Positions 1 to 14,229 are shown, numbered from the stretch's first letter. The stretch is DNA of 64,000 bases from Adineta steineri (GCA_905250115.1 CAJNOI010000056.1:123640-187639); one strand, 5' to 3'. Notes: a model not told the origin generated them from the sequence alone. A program made the numbers and translations.

Positions 1-1296
1 TCTGAACTCTATATTTATAATCTAGGAAACGAATAATTGTATACTTTGATAAAAATGATATATTTCGAGAATATAACTCGTGCGTAAACAGACTTGCTTC
101 TATATCTGATAAAAATCTTATTAATATTTTAGCTTTTTTTTGTCATTATATAATCGATTTCATTTAATTTTTACATTATTATTATTATTATTATTGAAGA
201 ATATTATCAGATATAATTACTATCTTAATCATAAATATGGATATGGATTTATATTAAAAAAAGAAGTGAGAGTTTACTTAGAATATTCACAGGTTTCATC
301 ATCAAGAACAACTTTTCTTTTTTATCATGTATATAAATGACGTTCATTCTTTTCTAATTATATCATTCAAGCAAGATCAATTAGTAATGTCCTTTAAAAT
401 GTGATTCTATCTCGTCTGAAAACTCGCTTGTCAGCACTATTTAACATAATAATTTTATACAATAAGTCAAAGTAATCATTCGTACATGAACCTTTTTTCA
501 TACAAAATCACACTTTTTAAATTTCTCACTTTATCTTAAACAGATAAAATAGCTAAATCAAGTTTTTCCTCACATAAATTATTCACGATTTCTGTCATAT
601 AATTCTACTAAAAAATTGTCGATTATAGTTCTATATTATAATTATAATTATTATGGAAACTAGCATAAATACAGTTAGCTTCATATTTTGCATTAATCTT
701 GACAAAAAATCATACAAATAGATAGAAAAAACTACCATCTTGAAATTAAATTTTGTGATATATGATTGCTAATGTCTTTGGAAATAATATACAATAATAA
801 GTTTAAATTTTCACAAAAAGAAGTTAGAAGAAAAGTTTTTCCTGACTTTCTAATTATATTAGAACAGATTTCGAAATCATCTGAATATTTTAAGTTGGTC
901 GAACATAATTCTTACTTTTGCTAATAAAAAACTAACCGTTTACAGTATTTGATTTAAATGATGAATTCAAAACAGTTAACACTGACGTGAGTAATAGTTT
1001 TCTATCATTTGACTTTTTAAAAAGTAAATTATTTCAAATGGCACTTTTGTTTATCAAGAGATATTTTCGATATATTTAGAATATTTATTCGAATAAAAAG
1101 ATTAAATGGTTAAACAATTTCAATAATAAATAACAACAGAGTTACAAAAACAACATTATATAAGCATATGAACAAAGAAATTCAGTGCAACAGAGTGAAC
1201 ACTTAAAAATTACATGAATTTATTCCATTTCTTGAATGACTAGTGTAGTATTATATATTTTGGCGTATATTTCACTTAATTCAAAGATGCTTAGCT
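1..1296. other. Non-coding AT-rich stretch
   Basis: No convincing coding exon is seen on either strand. A short TTA microsatellite lies near 174-195. The only open frame (140-340, +) is low-complexity and Leu/Tyr-rich, and matches no family I know. Confidence 0.5.
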
Positions 1297-2244
1297 CTAG
1301 GCAACTAATGGACGGATAGTATTTTGCTTCACTTTACAGATGATCAATGCAAAAAGTTTTTCTTTTAGCCCGGGCAATGTTATAAGAGTAGCATAGGGTA
1401 AAACCATAGATGGAACGTTTGCTAGAGGAAAAACATATGTATACGTGACATCGATGCTGAAAGTAGAAAATCTCAAAGCTTCGCCGAAGTAAAAAATAGT
1501 ATAAGGAAGATTAAAGGTAAGATAATTAATAGAGATGAAAATAAATTGTATGACCATTTTCCGATATTTACGCCATCCATTTCCTTGCTGTAAACGACGT
1601 TTTTGTATAATAATACGAAGAAGAAGAGCAGCACCAAAAACGATAATAATCACGATTGGTATAATATCATGAGCAATTAACATATACTGTGCTAATGAAT
1701 CAGATATTGAATCCCAAAAACAGGCATTTCCACATAGAGTCTTAGTGCCATCATAAATACGATCACAAGGATAAAAAAAGATCAAATAAACATAGAAAAT
1801 TGGTGCATAGAGAGAAAACAATATAAGTGGGATATAGTGAAATAATAAACGTCCACGCGCTGTAGCAACTCGAGTTGAATGAAATATTAAAATATGTCGC
1901 TCGATCGATATCCATACTAATGAAAACGTAGCGCCATACCAAATTCCATAGAGTAAAAATTGATTTGTCAAACAAAAAGCAGGATTTAGTGGTGTTATGA
2001 ATCCTAGTCTCAGAAAGTTCATTTGCATTGACACACCTATTGTGAGGTAAATAAAGTTGAAATATAATATGACAATAACAGCATGGTTGTAAAGAACTTT
2101 GCGTACAGTTCGATTTCTCATTAGATGAAACAATACGAACAAATAACAAGGAACCGATACCAGTTGACCAAATAAGAATAGGCCGAATCTAGTCTCTGAC
2201 CAACTAGATGGGGAAGAGACAGTTTGAACGCTTATATTGCTCAT
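1297..2244 (-). CDS. Rhodopsin-like 7TM receptor, rotifer-expanded type
   Basis: An intronless 315-residue protein with seven hydrophobic segments, expected at the plasma membrane as an orphan receptor. The first segment is near residues 20-42, and the last is near 268-292, ending in a PSMVLPYATL stretch where NPxxY would normally lie. The DRY box at the end of helix 3 reads ERH (about 115-117) and is preceded by a WIS stretch typical of the family. There are Cys residues in the second extracellular loop (CGNAC) and a basic short tail. Rotifers carry large lineage-specific sets of such receptors; the ligand cannot be inferred. The start is chosen because a splice acceptor (CATAG) falls at 2246/2247, two bases before the ATG, which suits trans-splicing. 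Two shorter overlapping frames are shadows. Confidence 0.8.
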   Translation of the reverse strand: MSNISVQTVSSPSSWSETRFGLFLFGQLVSVPCYLFVLFHLMRNRTVRKVLYNHAVIVILYFNFIYLTIGVSMQMNFLRLGFITPLNPAFCLTNQFLLYGIWYGATFSLVWISIERHILIFHSTRVATARGRLLFHYIPLILFSLYAPIFYVYLIFFYPCDRIYDGTKTLCGNACFWDSISDSLAQYMLIAHDIIPIVIIIVFGAALLLRIIIQKRRLQQGNGWRKYRKMVIQFIFISINYLTFNLPYTIFYFGEALRFSTFSIDVTYTYVFPLANVPSMVLPYATLITLPGLKEKLFALIICKVKQNTIRPLVA

Positions 2245-5200
2245 ATCTATGTAGTTAGTTGTCTGTAGTAGACGGAAATATTATATCAGTTAAGAATTTA
2301 GTGATGTGAATGTGTTGAAAGAGAAGTGGCATTCTCTTCATCATGTTATGGTAATATGCTCGAATGCACAATTCGTTTCTCTTTACGAGAAGAAGAGAAA
2401 GATAAAAAAGTAGATTTATCATCCAATGATAATCATTACACAAGTAGAAGTAACCAGTATTCAAAACAATTAAAACTCGCATCCTTTTCTTATTTATGGA
2501 TTTTCATACATTTTTACAAATGTTAGAATGTGAACCGTTGTTAATACCTGATCTAATGATGCACATCGTTTTTGATAATTGAAGCTAGACAGCTATATGA
2601 ACATGTCATGAGAGACATTCATTCTATGTATTCAACAAACTAATTGTATTCTCTAAATGTAGAAAAACTTTCTATTATGATTATGAGCATCTGTTAGGTC
2701 AGCTATATTGAAGATGTGCAAGAATCGTTAGAAGAAAAAAATAAAAATGCGTATCAATCTTAAAAGTGATTTTTAAATATATCCTTTATAAGTTCTTGTT
2801 TTTTCTGATAAAACTGAAATAATAGTAAAATCTAATGATGTTTACAGTTTTCAGTAGTCAAATTTTAATAGATACAATCATTGAATACTTTTGATTTACT
2901 TGATTATTTTTTATTTCTATTTATCTGATAAAATTACATTTAGATTATGTAAACATACAGAGATAAATTCTATGACTAGAATTTGAAGAATTTTTGATAG
3001 AAAATTAAGAGAGCCTTGCGATGAGGTTTGAAAATGTTTGTCTAGAAAACGTTTCCGAATCTCTGTCGATGTATGCAAGATTACAATTTTTAGACTATTC
3101 TTTTCAACAATTCAAAGATCTTTTTGAGACTCATAATTTTGACCAGCAGATCCGACCTTATCCTAAAATAGATGAAGATAGGAATGATAAGTCATATTGA
3201 GTCGAGTAATAGTATCTGTCTTCAATTCAAATATAATTCTAAGTCATCAGAGATTGTATTAGTATTATAAGTAATAGATTGAAAATAATAGTTTGTTATG
3301 GGAGCATCATCATAATTTCAAATAATGAATTTGATACTGAATGAGAGTCGGACAGCGTATCTTTAAAACAAAATCGAACTATGAGCACTGAATTAGAAAA
3401 ATAGGTAGAATGGCAATGAATACGACTAGAACATATGCAATACCGTTTATGAGTAATAGATCTTTTCATATGTCACATTTGTCAGCATCATCAAAGAATA
3501 CAAATAATAATAAATCATATTGTATTACTTTTAATATTTTCTTCATTTCTTTCTCATCAGTAATTCGTTACTCATCTCTTTGAATCCATTTCGAATGTCA
3601 AAATTCAATAATATTTTTATAATCAACTAAAGAACCTTTTTCTTTCATCTTTACAACATTATTTATTTTTTGTTGTTCATTTTTCTTTGATTGGATATAT
3701 ATAACTTACACATCTCTCTTAATAATCCTTTATTCTTTTGTATTCCTTTTCTCCTTTCGTTTTTTCGACAATCTTTATTTCATTACACTTTTTTCTTACC
3801 TCTGTCTCTCTCTCTCTATATATATATCGTTTGATCTAATATCACACTGATTATTCACTCTTTTATAAAAAAAAAAACCATTCATTTGACATCTTTTCTT
3901 ACTGAAATCAAGTAAAAATAATGAAATTCTTCTTTCTTCTTTGCATCTTCGTGGTATTCTTGATTGAATTTGCAACCAGTACTCGTTGTATCTGTAAATG
4001 TTGTACATCTAGTGACTGTAGCGCTTCAATCTATAGTGACTCAACAACTAACTGATTCGATCTAAGCATTGTCTGCTGCTAGTGATGTTGATTCAACATG
4101 TGGCGCAACAAGATTAGCTAAGTACAGTATGAATATAGCGTTAGGTGTGATGATGATTGCAATAGTTATGAAGATCATTTAAGCACCGCGTCGGTCCTGA
4201 GTTAGGAAAGTCATGAGAAAAAAAACTGAGAGAAAAGAGAATTTAATAAAAACAATGTTTTTCATATTATAAAGTGTCATGAGATCATTTTAATGCTGCT
4301 TTGTAGTGTGATGTGAAGAAACTTGTTAGATTTTCTTCGCGAAAATATTCGCTAGAACGGTCGTATGAGACGTCACAAACGTGACGCACATTCAAATGTG
4401 CTGTAGATGAAGAGATTCTTCGATAAAAACTCATTTTCCATTACTGCATCCTTTGTTTCGTTTGTACATCTTCTTTTAGAAATGTTGACACGTTCTTATC
4501 ATAGAAGATCTCTGTGAACAACGATATTCATTGAAATTAGTTGGAAACTACTAACTAAGCTGGTGGTACATTTCATTTTGAATCGATTCTACTTTTATGA
4601 GCCAATCCTCAACACAAGCAACTAATTTAAATAGCTTTGACAAAAAGAAGTTTAATTTTCTTTTTTTTTGACTTATTTATAATCTCTGATAAAGATCTTT
4701 TCATCTCATTGTTTTTATACAATGTATGATAGTGTAGAGGTAAGAAGGATGAAAGCCTTTTGTCCAAGTACATAGTTATACAGATTATAAGTATTATCAG
4801 GGATATATCATATTCCTCAGAGAAATAGTGCTGTTAGAAATCATACATAGGTTTAAGAACTATTCTTCTAAACATGTCGACCACTTTATATTTTTTCTGA
4901 TGAAATAAATGTTTCGAGAAGTTATCATATTTTAAAATTATCTGCCGGGTTCGAGTACAGGATTCTAAGATATAAAAATAAAAGTAGGTGGACCTTTCAA
5001 ATACACTGTCATTGCAAGGACATTGATGAGGAAGAGTAGTTAAAACACCCCAACCACTAATTTCATTTGACAATGATCGGATATGATAGAGCACAGAGAT
5101 CGTGACATAGCAGGGCCATTTTGATGCTCTGCTAATTTTTTTCATAAACATGTTTTTGACGATAATTTTCTAATGAACTATATTAATATGAAGAGTAATT

Positions 5201-6362
5201 AGATATTTATTTTAGGAGAATACGATCTCATTTCTAATGTTTTTCATTCTAAAATAGTAAAAAGAAAATGTGAGGATTAAATAAATGTGTTAGTTTATCT
5301 ATGGTTGACAGAATAAATCTAAATGTAATCTTTACGTTTAGAAAATAAATCTTACGTTAATCAGGTTTTTTCTTCAAAAACAAAAAGATAATATAGAAAA
5401 TGACGAGTAAACGTTTTTATATCATAAGTAAATAGACAAATATGTCAGTAGGATATTCTTATTCATCATTAAAATCACTTCGATACGTAACATTAGTCAT
5501 AAATGAAAGGGAAAAATTAATATAATAGATTTTTTTGAATATTTTATTTGTATTTCAGATATTGTAAATTATTGTAATCTGCTTGATAAGTATTAGAGAT
5601 TAAATTTTCTTAGAAAGAAATTCTTTGTTATTTATTTTATAAAAACAAATCAGAAAATGATTTTCATCGTACAACGAAAAATAAAATCTTGAGCGATATT
5701 CCATATTGAATTAAAGAAAAAGCTTTTATCAACATATCACGATTTTTTAATAGAAAAAATCAAGTTATACGCCCTCTAGGACAAAAAACATTGCCTTGTG
5801 ACTGTCTCTGATAGAACAGTCTTTAATACTGTAACATCTCTATGTAGAATATTTGTAATGACTAAAGACAAATAAAATAATGAAAAGAATTTGTCGATAT
5901 ATATATTGTTGATTAGGATAAAATAAAATAATTTTGTTATAATTTGATGTATTAAATAATGTTGTTATCTAATTGAATAAATGAAACACGAAATGATTAG
6001 TGACGTGGTAGTCTTTATTGATGTTTATGAAAAAAGAAAAGGATTTACAGAGTATATTTTTCATCTGCACAAAACTGTTCTTACAGTTGATAAAAGTGTA
6101 GTTTTGAATTAGTGACATAGTTTAGAAAAAATATAACTATTATTTAAGTTAATTTTTAGAAAAAGATCAAGATAAAGAAATCTTTCTGATCTTCAATATA
6201 ACACAAATGTGGCTATGAATAATATTGTCAAAAAATCAATTAAAAATTCTCTCATCAAAATATGCGTCACATGTTTATGAAGAAAAAGAAAAACGGAATA
6301 CACTATAACGAATAGAATTCGACAAAAACAAAATAGATACGACTAATGAAAATATGGATTGA
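2245..6362. other. Intergenic region, no gene supported
   Basis: About 4.1 kb without a recognisable exon. The + strand is pyrimidine-rich around 3540-3800, with a CT/TA microsatellite at 3803-3828. A 105-codon frame at 4834-5151 (-) matches nothing I recognise and lacks splice or acceptor context. I treat it as chance. Confidence 0.5.
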
Positions 6363-7877
6363 CTAAAAGATTTTTTTATTCTCATAGTTTTCAGCTTTTG
6401 AATATGTAAATACGCGGACATCTTTTTTAATAGATCGTTGATTAATAAAGATTTTCCACATACGATGAAATGACATTAAAATTGGTTCATCATTTATTCG
6501 AACAAGATCAGGATAAATATTTCGAAAATGAATTGTTGCTTCTTCTACAAAATTAAAATAAAAATAAAATGATTAAAAATCAAACTAAAATTTGTCTATT
6601 AGACCTAAATGATAATGTGGTACTTTTGTAAAAAGATGATGAATTTGATGTGTACCAATTGAATGAATGATGGAATGAACATGACCATAATGACGATCAA
6701 CTGTTGATAATTGTCCTTTAACATTATTCCATTCAGAATCTCCATACCAAGGTACATCACTAAATAAATAAATAAATAAATAGATAAGATATATTAAATA
6801 GATTACATTTCTGTATGATGTAACATAGTTATAATAACTATATAACATGCAAAAATAAATACGGGAATCAAATGATAAAGAATTAAACTAATAAAGCCAA
6901 TTGAAATTGCATAAAAATACATGAGATAACACTAAAATAATGAAATTAGTTTATTAAATTATTCAAATATAGAATATATCTACCATTCCTATATATGCAC
7001 CAAGTGTGAAAGAAAGACCAATTAAATGTTTATTATAGAATAATGGTTCAAACTTAAATAAAAACAAATCTATTAAAGAAAAGAAAAGAAAAGAAAAGAA
7101 AATGTGTTTACTGGATTAAAATGATTTATTCCTCTTGGTCTATATCCAAAAATTAAATAATGAAACCAACCAATTCCAGGTAACCAATATAAAAGATAAT
7201 TTTTAAACGATGCTTCATGTACTGCACCACGTTGAGGATAAAATACTTCATCTTTATCAATATTATTTGTATTTTTATGATGTTTATTATGTGTTACCTA
7301 AATTAATATAAAAAAAACACGAAATTATCTTTTATATTCTTTTAAAATAAAATATAATTTACCTTCCATGTATAATAAGGTACTAATATCCATGTATGTA
7401 ATATTGTGCCTAAATAATAGAATAGAAAAATATCTTTCCACCTTCAATTTTTCTTTCATCTACATACCAACAGTATCATTCAATAATGGATACGAACTAA
7501 AACTTGAATGCCCACAATCATGTCCAAGTATAAAAAATGCTGTATAAAGAGTTCCTAAAATAAAATTCAAAGTTTTGTGAGCGAGGAAAGGAAGTAAATA
7601 TGAACAAACCTTGTATATACCAATAAATAGGAAAAAGTAGATAACCATATTTAAATGATTTGTCTATTTGATACATAATAGAAAATGTTAAAATAACATA
7701 AACAATATCTTTAATAACATAGCTCATTGATCGACGAACACTTGAATGAAAACAATGAGCTGGAATTTCTCTTTTGATTTCAGATAATGTTGGCAATTGA
7801 CATGGTGTTGTTGTTGTTGTCTCTTGTTCCTCACAAGAATTACCTTGAGTAAGTCTATTACACTCGGCTTTTTCCAT
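6363..7877 (-). CDS. Methyl-end (delta-12/omega-3 type) fatty acid desaturase
   Basis: A membrane di-iron desaturase that inserts a cis double bond towards the methyl end of an acyl chain, expected in the ER. Eight exons on the minus strand: 7610-7877, 7468-7554, 7363-7409, 7112-7297, 6984-7052, 6807-6931, 6605-6759, 6363-6544. They sum to 1119 nt (372 residues) in one frame, and every intron is GT-AG. The three histidine boxes are intact: HDCGH (about 101-105), HNKHH (about 137-141) and HQIHH (about 298-302). Hydrophobic pairs flank boxes 1 and 3. The HDCGHSSF box and the order fit the FAD2/FAT-1/FAT-2 group rather than front-end desaturases, since there is no cytochrome b5 domain. Delta-12 versus omega-3 specificity cannot be told by eye. 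An acceptor TTTAG lies at 7892/7893, 15 bases before the ATG. Confidence 0.9.
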
Positions 7878-10800
7878 TTATTGGTAAAGGAACTAAACAA
7901 ATAAGAAGAAAATATCTACACTTGTTACAAACTCACAAAACAAAATATATCGATAGATGTAAACAAGAAGAAGAAGAAGAATAGAATATAGAAAAGACAG
8001 AACAGGACAGGACGACAGAAAAAAAAAAATCTATTATTGGCACAATGCCATAGTATTATTATTGAACAAATATTCGTTCAATAATATGAGACGTCTCTAC
8101 CAATAATATTTTTTTTCTATTCTCTTCCCTCTTTTATTCTATATAGAGATAGTGTTCTCTTTCTAGACTTAGACTGAATCATTCTCTATAAACATGTAAA
8201 CATTTCTAATAATAATAATAATAGATTGTCTAACAATTATTTTCATTTTAATCAAATATATTCGTTTCATATCTATGACCTTATCAGGTCAAAATAGAAG
8301 AATTTAACGAAAGAAAGAAAGAAAGGGTAGGTGTAACATTTAAGTACTTCCAAACAATATCTATATATGAATATACTAGTCGTTGTCTGTTTCCATCGAA
8401 GATGAAAAGAATAGGGAAAAAAATGTATTGGATCGTTCCATCTATCAACTAAGCAATTACGAGAAATAGATGACGCAAGCTGGAAGTTCCATAAGAAAAT
8501 AAACCCGTTTAAACATCAAATAATTATTTTGTCTGTCTACGTTAGTATAGAAAATTGAATGATGATAAATAAATTGACATTGAATATGGATAATAATCAT
8601 TTACTTAAATCTTTTTCTACACTTGACTTTTGTAAATGGAGACAATTAACATTTGATACGAAGAAATGCATCGAATTCTATCGACAGGATGTCTTCATTA
8701 GTTAGACTTTGAAATAAAGAGTGCGTGCAACGATAAAAACAATTACTCTTTCCAATCATATCACTCAAATTATGATCGAATATCAAATAAATAATTGAGT
8801 ATTATGTCAAAAATGAGATATTTTATCTAGAAAATGAATGACTCCAACATACTTTTTCAATGGAAAATTACCCAAGAGATTTTGACAAGTTAAAATTATT
8901 TATATATGACAAAATATCTCCTATTTATCTTCAAATTTCATATATTTTTATATTAATCAATAAAAAAAATTGTTTTTCGATAGACATCGAATAAATTGAG
9001 ATGATAAACAATATATATATAACAAAGATTTGCTTAAATAAAATCGAATCTTATCTTCTTTGAAATCTATTAACCTTTTTTTAAGATATTATAAAAGAAA
9101 ACATTTCTTGTTTATGATTTCTATTTTGTGCAAGATTGATAGTAAATATATTTTGTAGAGAAAATAAATATGTAAACCGATACGTTGATTGTCGGGTGTC
9201 GATGTGGATAATTATTTCATTCATCATTTACTCATATTTATCAATATAGAATTTGTTTTTCTATGAACTCTTTTAACTATTGCGTGACGCACAAATAAAC
9301 TACAAATATCATTAATTCCATTGTTTTCTTCAATACAAAACCAGATATTATTATTATTATTCGACATTTGAAAAGAATCTCAACGCATTTTTTCTTTACA
9401 ATGTCTTGAAATACAATCACAGACAAAATTTTAATTGGGTCTCAAATATTTTTTTAGTCGCGTTAACATTCAATCATTTTTCCAACTGTATTTATACGTC
9501 TTGATTAGACATGATTTGACTTGAAAAAATTGTTGCTCTAAAAAAAGTTAACTGCGAGATCGAGATATTTTATTCATCTAAAGTTCATTAGAACTTTTAA
9601 TAAAGAATATATTAGACGAAAATAATCAATATTTCTCTAAACGTTTTTTATGAATAATAATCAAAGAATATTGTCATAGTTTTCAAATATACAATGTCAT
9701 TTTTTATTAAACTGGTTTATCTTCCTATTTGAATAATATGATGAAGAATTTTTTGTAATATATTTCTACTAAATAGATTATATAAATAGAATAAACAACA
9801 AAAAAACATGTAATATTAATTATGTTTAATCGACACGAAAAAAAATAAATGAAAAATTATTTTAGATATTCATATTTTAACTTAAAAGAAATAATATATT
9901 ATTAAAATAAAATATTTAACTGATGAAATTTCCATTCAAATATAATTTTGTTTTTAATGAGAAAATATTTCAACTTCTATTTTATTCAGGAATACCACAT
10001 CATCCAAATTGTAGTTTTGTTTTCGAATAAGTATTTTAAATTTTATAGATAGTTTATTTTGAGTTGTTTTTCTTGTATTATTAACTGTCTCTTCTTGTAA
10101 TGAATATTTTCTAATAGTGTTACATTTAATATTTATGAAAGAAATCTATAAAGAGGATAATCAAGTTCATAAACCTTTTTTATTAGAAAAAATATTAGTT
10201 TAAGCGTCGAACAACTTAAAAATTGTTTACCAAATTAAGACAAAAGAATTGTCGATAGCTAAGATTTTGATTTGACATCTCTGGGTTTATCTCAATGCAT
10301 GATGTAGATGAACAACTTGTGATGATACTCGGTTATGCTTTTCAAAATTTTTAGGTTTTATATCAAACACGTTGGAACACAAAATTATATTATGAATACA
10401 ATAATATGCGTTTCAAAAAATCAATTCTTGTCGAAATGCTTAATTTAACTCACTTGAGACATGTTTACTGTTAACGCTTTGCACGCAAATCAAACGCATC
10501 TTAAAGCAACAAAATATTTACATGGGAGACAAATCGAATAGTTTTTCATAAGAAACACACTCCTATTCATCACTAGAATAAAACAAAAGAAAAAAGTAAA
10601 GAAATTATTTCTTAACCTATGGAGACGTTAAAATAGTTAGAAGAAAAGAAATATGCTAATGAAAAACAGGATGCATGTATATCACTTTACAATATGAAAA
10701 GAACAAAAATACATATGTTAAAATAAATAATCGACAATAAAAATAAAGAAATTGTAAAACAATCATATTTATTAAGATTAGAGGAGTTAAATTTACCTCT

Positions 10801-11923
10801 TTGAACAAATTAAATTTAAAAAAAAATCACAGATTTTGCTTCAATTTAATTAAATTAGAATATACACGATCCTTGAATTCATTTTCCTAATATAAATGTA
10901 TATATGTCTTCCAAGATGAAAATGAATAAGCAATGAGACGAGAATTCTTATTTCGATTAGATGTTAAATAATATAGTACATTTGAAAATATTTTATTTTA
11001 GAATGCAAAAGTATCCTCTAGAAAGAAAAGAAAAGAAAAGGGGGGGGGGGCGCTGGCAAATACTTTTTCATTCTGTCTCGTATCCAAAAGCAAAACACTC
11101 GAAGAAAAAAGGTTTCATATTTTCCTCTTGCAGAACCGAAAAATGTTTTCTAGATCTTCTTTTTTTAAAGAGTGCAAAATTTGTGAATAATGAGATTGAT
11201 GTATTATATAAACAATAATCCACCATCTTCATTCTCATTCTTCATTTTATTTCTTTGTTTAATTTTCAAAGAATTTCATTCCTATGAAAATTTGATTGTT
11301 TAAACAAGAAAAAAATTAATAGAAAAATATTTAAAATTATTTCAACTTGAAATTTTTGTAAAATCAATCATGTGATATTGAAAATTTATCTTTGTTGAAA
11401 AATCATATTATTTTATTGACAAGTTAATTACTCTAAATTGATCTACATTTCATTTTTATATAATGTTAATATGATCTGTCACAATATATCGTTTTCTCCA
11501 GTAATTTATCGTCAATTGTACATCAATTTTCTCTGTACGTTGTCCCAGAAGAAAATAATATTACAAGAAGAAAAAAAGAATTTACATATTTATTCAATGA
11601 CGAAATAAATTTTAAGGAAAAAGTACAAAATAAAGTAAAGTGTATCATGTTTAAACATGCTAAATTGATCTTATTGAAAATTTCTATTGAAATTCAGCGA
11701 ATACCTTTTAAAAAAGAACCTATTCATAACAGACAATTAAATTATTAATGTCACGATTTCTTATCGTTCCTGATATATAAACCCACATAGATCCTATACT
11801 ATTTGACTTTGTATAATTGCACATAAATCGAGAATATACGGTTTGATAAACAACATAAGAAACCATAGGTCAGGTCATTTGTAGAGTTTCTTTTTTTAAA
11901 CATCTAATCTTATTGATCAAATC
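7878..11923. other. Intergenic region with a nested palindrome
   Basis: About 4 kb with no recognisable gene. A nested inverted repeat lies at 8031-8107: an outer ATTATTGG/CCAATAAT pair and an inner TATTATTGAAC/GTTCAATAATA pair around a 9-nt loop. A G10 tract sits at 11041-11050 after an AAAAG repeat. The 85-codon frame at 10961 (+) crosses that tract and looks spurious. Confidence 0.45.
8031..8107. repeat. Nested short inverted repeat
   Basis: The inner arms are 11 bp and match perfectly (TATTATTGAAC and its complement). The outer arms are 8 bp (ATTATTGG/CCAATAAT). The repeat lies about 150 bp upstream of the desaturase start. It could form a hairpin or be a small MITE remnant; no target duplication was identified. 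Confidence 0.4.
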
Positions 11924-11950
11924 TTGATATTGAATTCAAACAAATTCTCA

Positions 11951-13631
11951 ATGACAGACTCGACAATAAAAAATATAGCAACGGTATCTCCAATAACTGC
12001 TGAAGCTTTAAAACCAGAAGGAAAGTCGCAAGAAAATCGTATTATTATTAAAGATTTTAGTTTAAATACATCGACTCATGGTATTCCAGGTATTGCACGT
12101 AGTGAAAGTATACCAAATCGTCTATTTTGGTCAATTTCTTTTATTTCTTTTTTGGGAATTATGTTATATTTTATAAATCAATCAATTCTTACATATTATT
12201 CCTATCCAACCCAGACTTTAGTTAGTCTTAGTGATGAATGGCCACAAGCTTTTCCAACAGTTACGATTTGTAATTATTCACCATTTCGTTATGATAAATT
12301 TATTTCATCTTTTTTAAATTATACAAATCCATTTAATTTAACAAATACAACTGATACAACAATATTTACAGAGCAACAATCACTTTCTATTCCTGATTAT
12401 CTTCAATATAAACTTAATCGAAATGAATCTTTAACTGAATTTTATTATCCACTTAGTTCAATGCTAATTAAATGTGTTTATAATGGTGAAAATTGTTCAT
12501 CTGCAGATTTTGTTGAATTTATCTCACCAACCTATGGTTTATGTTATACATTCAATGCTTAATCATCTCATATAAATAATGGTACAATACATTATAATAA
12601 TGAAAATGGAGATAGTGGAGAACTTCAATTAGATTTCTATATACATAGTCATCAATATGTTCCATATTTAACTGATGGTTAGATAATATTCATTTCATTT
12701 CATCTCATTTCATTATATTAAATATAAAATATTTTATTTTTAGCTGTAAGTATTGTAACTATGGTTCATGATAATACCCAATTATCTCTTATTGAAAGAG
12801 TTGGTATTCAAATGGTACCTGGACGAAAACATAAATTAGAATCTAGTAAGAAAACGAATAGTTTTTTACCATCACCTTATACAACATGTAGTAAAATTGT
12901 TACACCTGGAATGCAAGCGATGTTTGATCAATTTTCAGGTGCAAAATATGATTATGGATTAAAAAATATGTTTTATAGTTGCTATGCAAACATATACGTA
13001 TGTAGAATAATTCTTATTTATTTTATTAAAAATCTATTCTCATGATATTTAAAGATATGATCAATGTGATTGTGTTAGTCCTTATCAATGGTCTGCTCGT
13101 TATATTATTCCACATGGTGCAAATAATATTATTTATGCTAATCTATGTAATATATCTGATTCTTGTTATTCAAATGCAGCTGATAGATTTCAAGGTTCAT
13201 TATCGATATCAAATGATTATGCTGCAAATTGTGGTTTAGAATGTAATACAAATGAATATGTTCTTCAATTATCTTCTGGATTAGCTCCAAGTTTATGGTA
13301 TATGAATAGTATTAAAGAATTTGTTGAATCATCATCTATTCCATTACCTTTAAATTGGTCATCAACATAGTCAAATGAAATTCAAAATAATTATGTTAGT
13401 CTTGATATTGTATGTGGATCAACTCTTGTTCAAAGTTATACACAACAAGCAACACTTCAATCTGTTGATCTCATTTCAAATATTGGTGGACAAACTGGAC
13501 TTTGGATTGGAATTAGTTTTCTTTCATTAATGGAATTTGCTGAAATGATCTTTAGACTTATTCGACGGCAAGTTTATCTTATTAAAGATAAAATACAAAA
13601 AAGAAGAAATATTTATGACACAAAACTATAA
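11951..13631 (+). pseudogene. DEG/ENaC-family sodium channel, disrupted
   Basis: Remnant of an amiloride-type (FMRFamide/acid-sensing-like) sodium channel subunit. Exon 1 is 11951-12677, exon 2 is 12744-12997 and exon 3 starts at 13055. Exon 1 holds the first membrane helix (RLFWSISFISFLGIMLYF) and the post-TM1 motif with YGLCYTFN. Exon 3 holds CDC in the cysteine-rich thumb, the pre-TM2 ISNIGGQTGLWIG stretch, the GxS filter (GIS) and TM2 with a SLMEFAEM stretch, so both ends of the channel are present. Lesions: TAA at 12560-12562 directly after YTFNA, TAG at 13359-13371 (after LNWSST), and a one-base frame break at the exon 2/exon 3 junction. Exon 2 ends in phase 0, but exon 3 only reads correctly if it starts one base after the AAAG acceptor. 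The cysteine spacing across the junction (C-8-C-1-C) matches the family if that base is skipped. Three independent lesions argue for real decay rather than one read error. Confidence 0.8.
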
Positions 13632-14229
13632 TTCTGTTCTATAATATATTTTTTCTGTATAGATTTTATAGACAAAAGCTTTTTCGTGCATATCAATTCA
13701 TATTTTACTTTTTCTATATCATGTCATTCATTTTGATTATTATAGTATAAAAAACAAGAAATAATGTGTTTCTTTTTTTCTTTTTCTTTGATAAAAAAAA
13801 AATATTATTTATAGAGTGTATCTTTAAATTGTAAATATTTCATAAAAGCAACAATTAACTACTTCATTTCTATAGAAAACATCAAACCTAATGTAATAAG
13901 AATATTATTGATAAAATCTTCTATTGAAATATTTACTTTATTGCAAAATATCCATGAAATAGACTTTTCAAAGCAAATGTATAGAGTGATCTGCTTCTAT
14001 TGTCTATGAGATATTTTCAAGGAAATTTTCTTAAGAAATATTTCCATAAAAGAACTAAAAAGAGGAATAAATTGTTTAATCATATATAAAATAAACCTTT
14101 ATTAAATCATTTTATTTATTTGATAAGAAACTATACAAGTACGTACATCTTTGAAAATCTTTTAATAAAAAACTAAAAAAATATGAACTCTAGTAGAGCT
14201 TGGATGTAAATGATAAGTATTGTTTTTTG
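13632..14229. other. Intergenic spacer between convergent genes
   Basis: About 600 bp of AT-rich sequence between the channel pseudogene (+) and PSME4 (-). It holds the probable PSME4 poly(A) signal, AATAAA on the minus strand near 14098-14104. Nothing else is recognised. Confidence 0.5.

Noticed and set aside
1763..2149. 128-codon minus-strand frame
   Set aside because: Lies wholly inside the 7TM receptor gene in another frame; a shadow.
4834..5151. 105-codon minus-strand open frame
   Set aside because: No family motif, splice context or acceptor before its ATG; length is within chance for the region.
10961..11218. 85-codon plus-strand frame running through an A/G tract and G10
   Set aside because: It depends on low-complexity sequence and matches no protein type.
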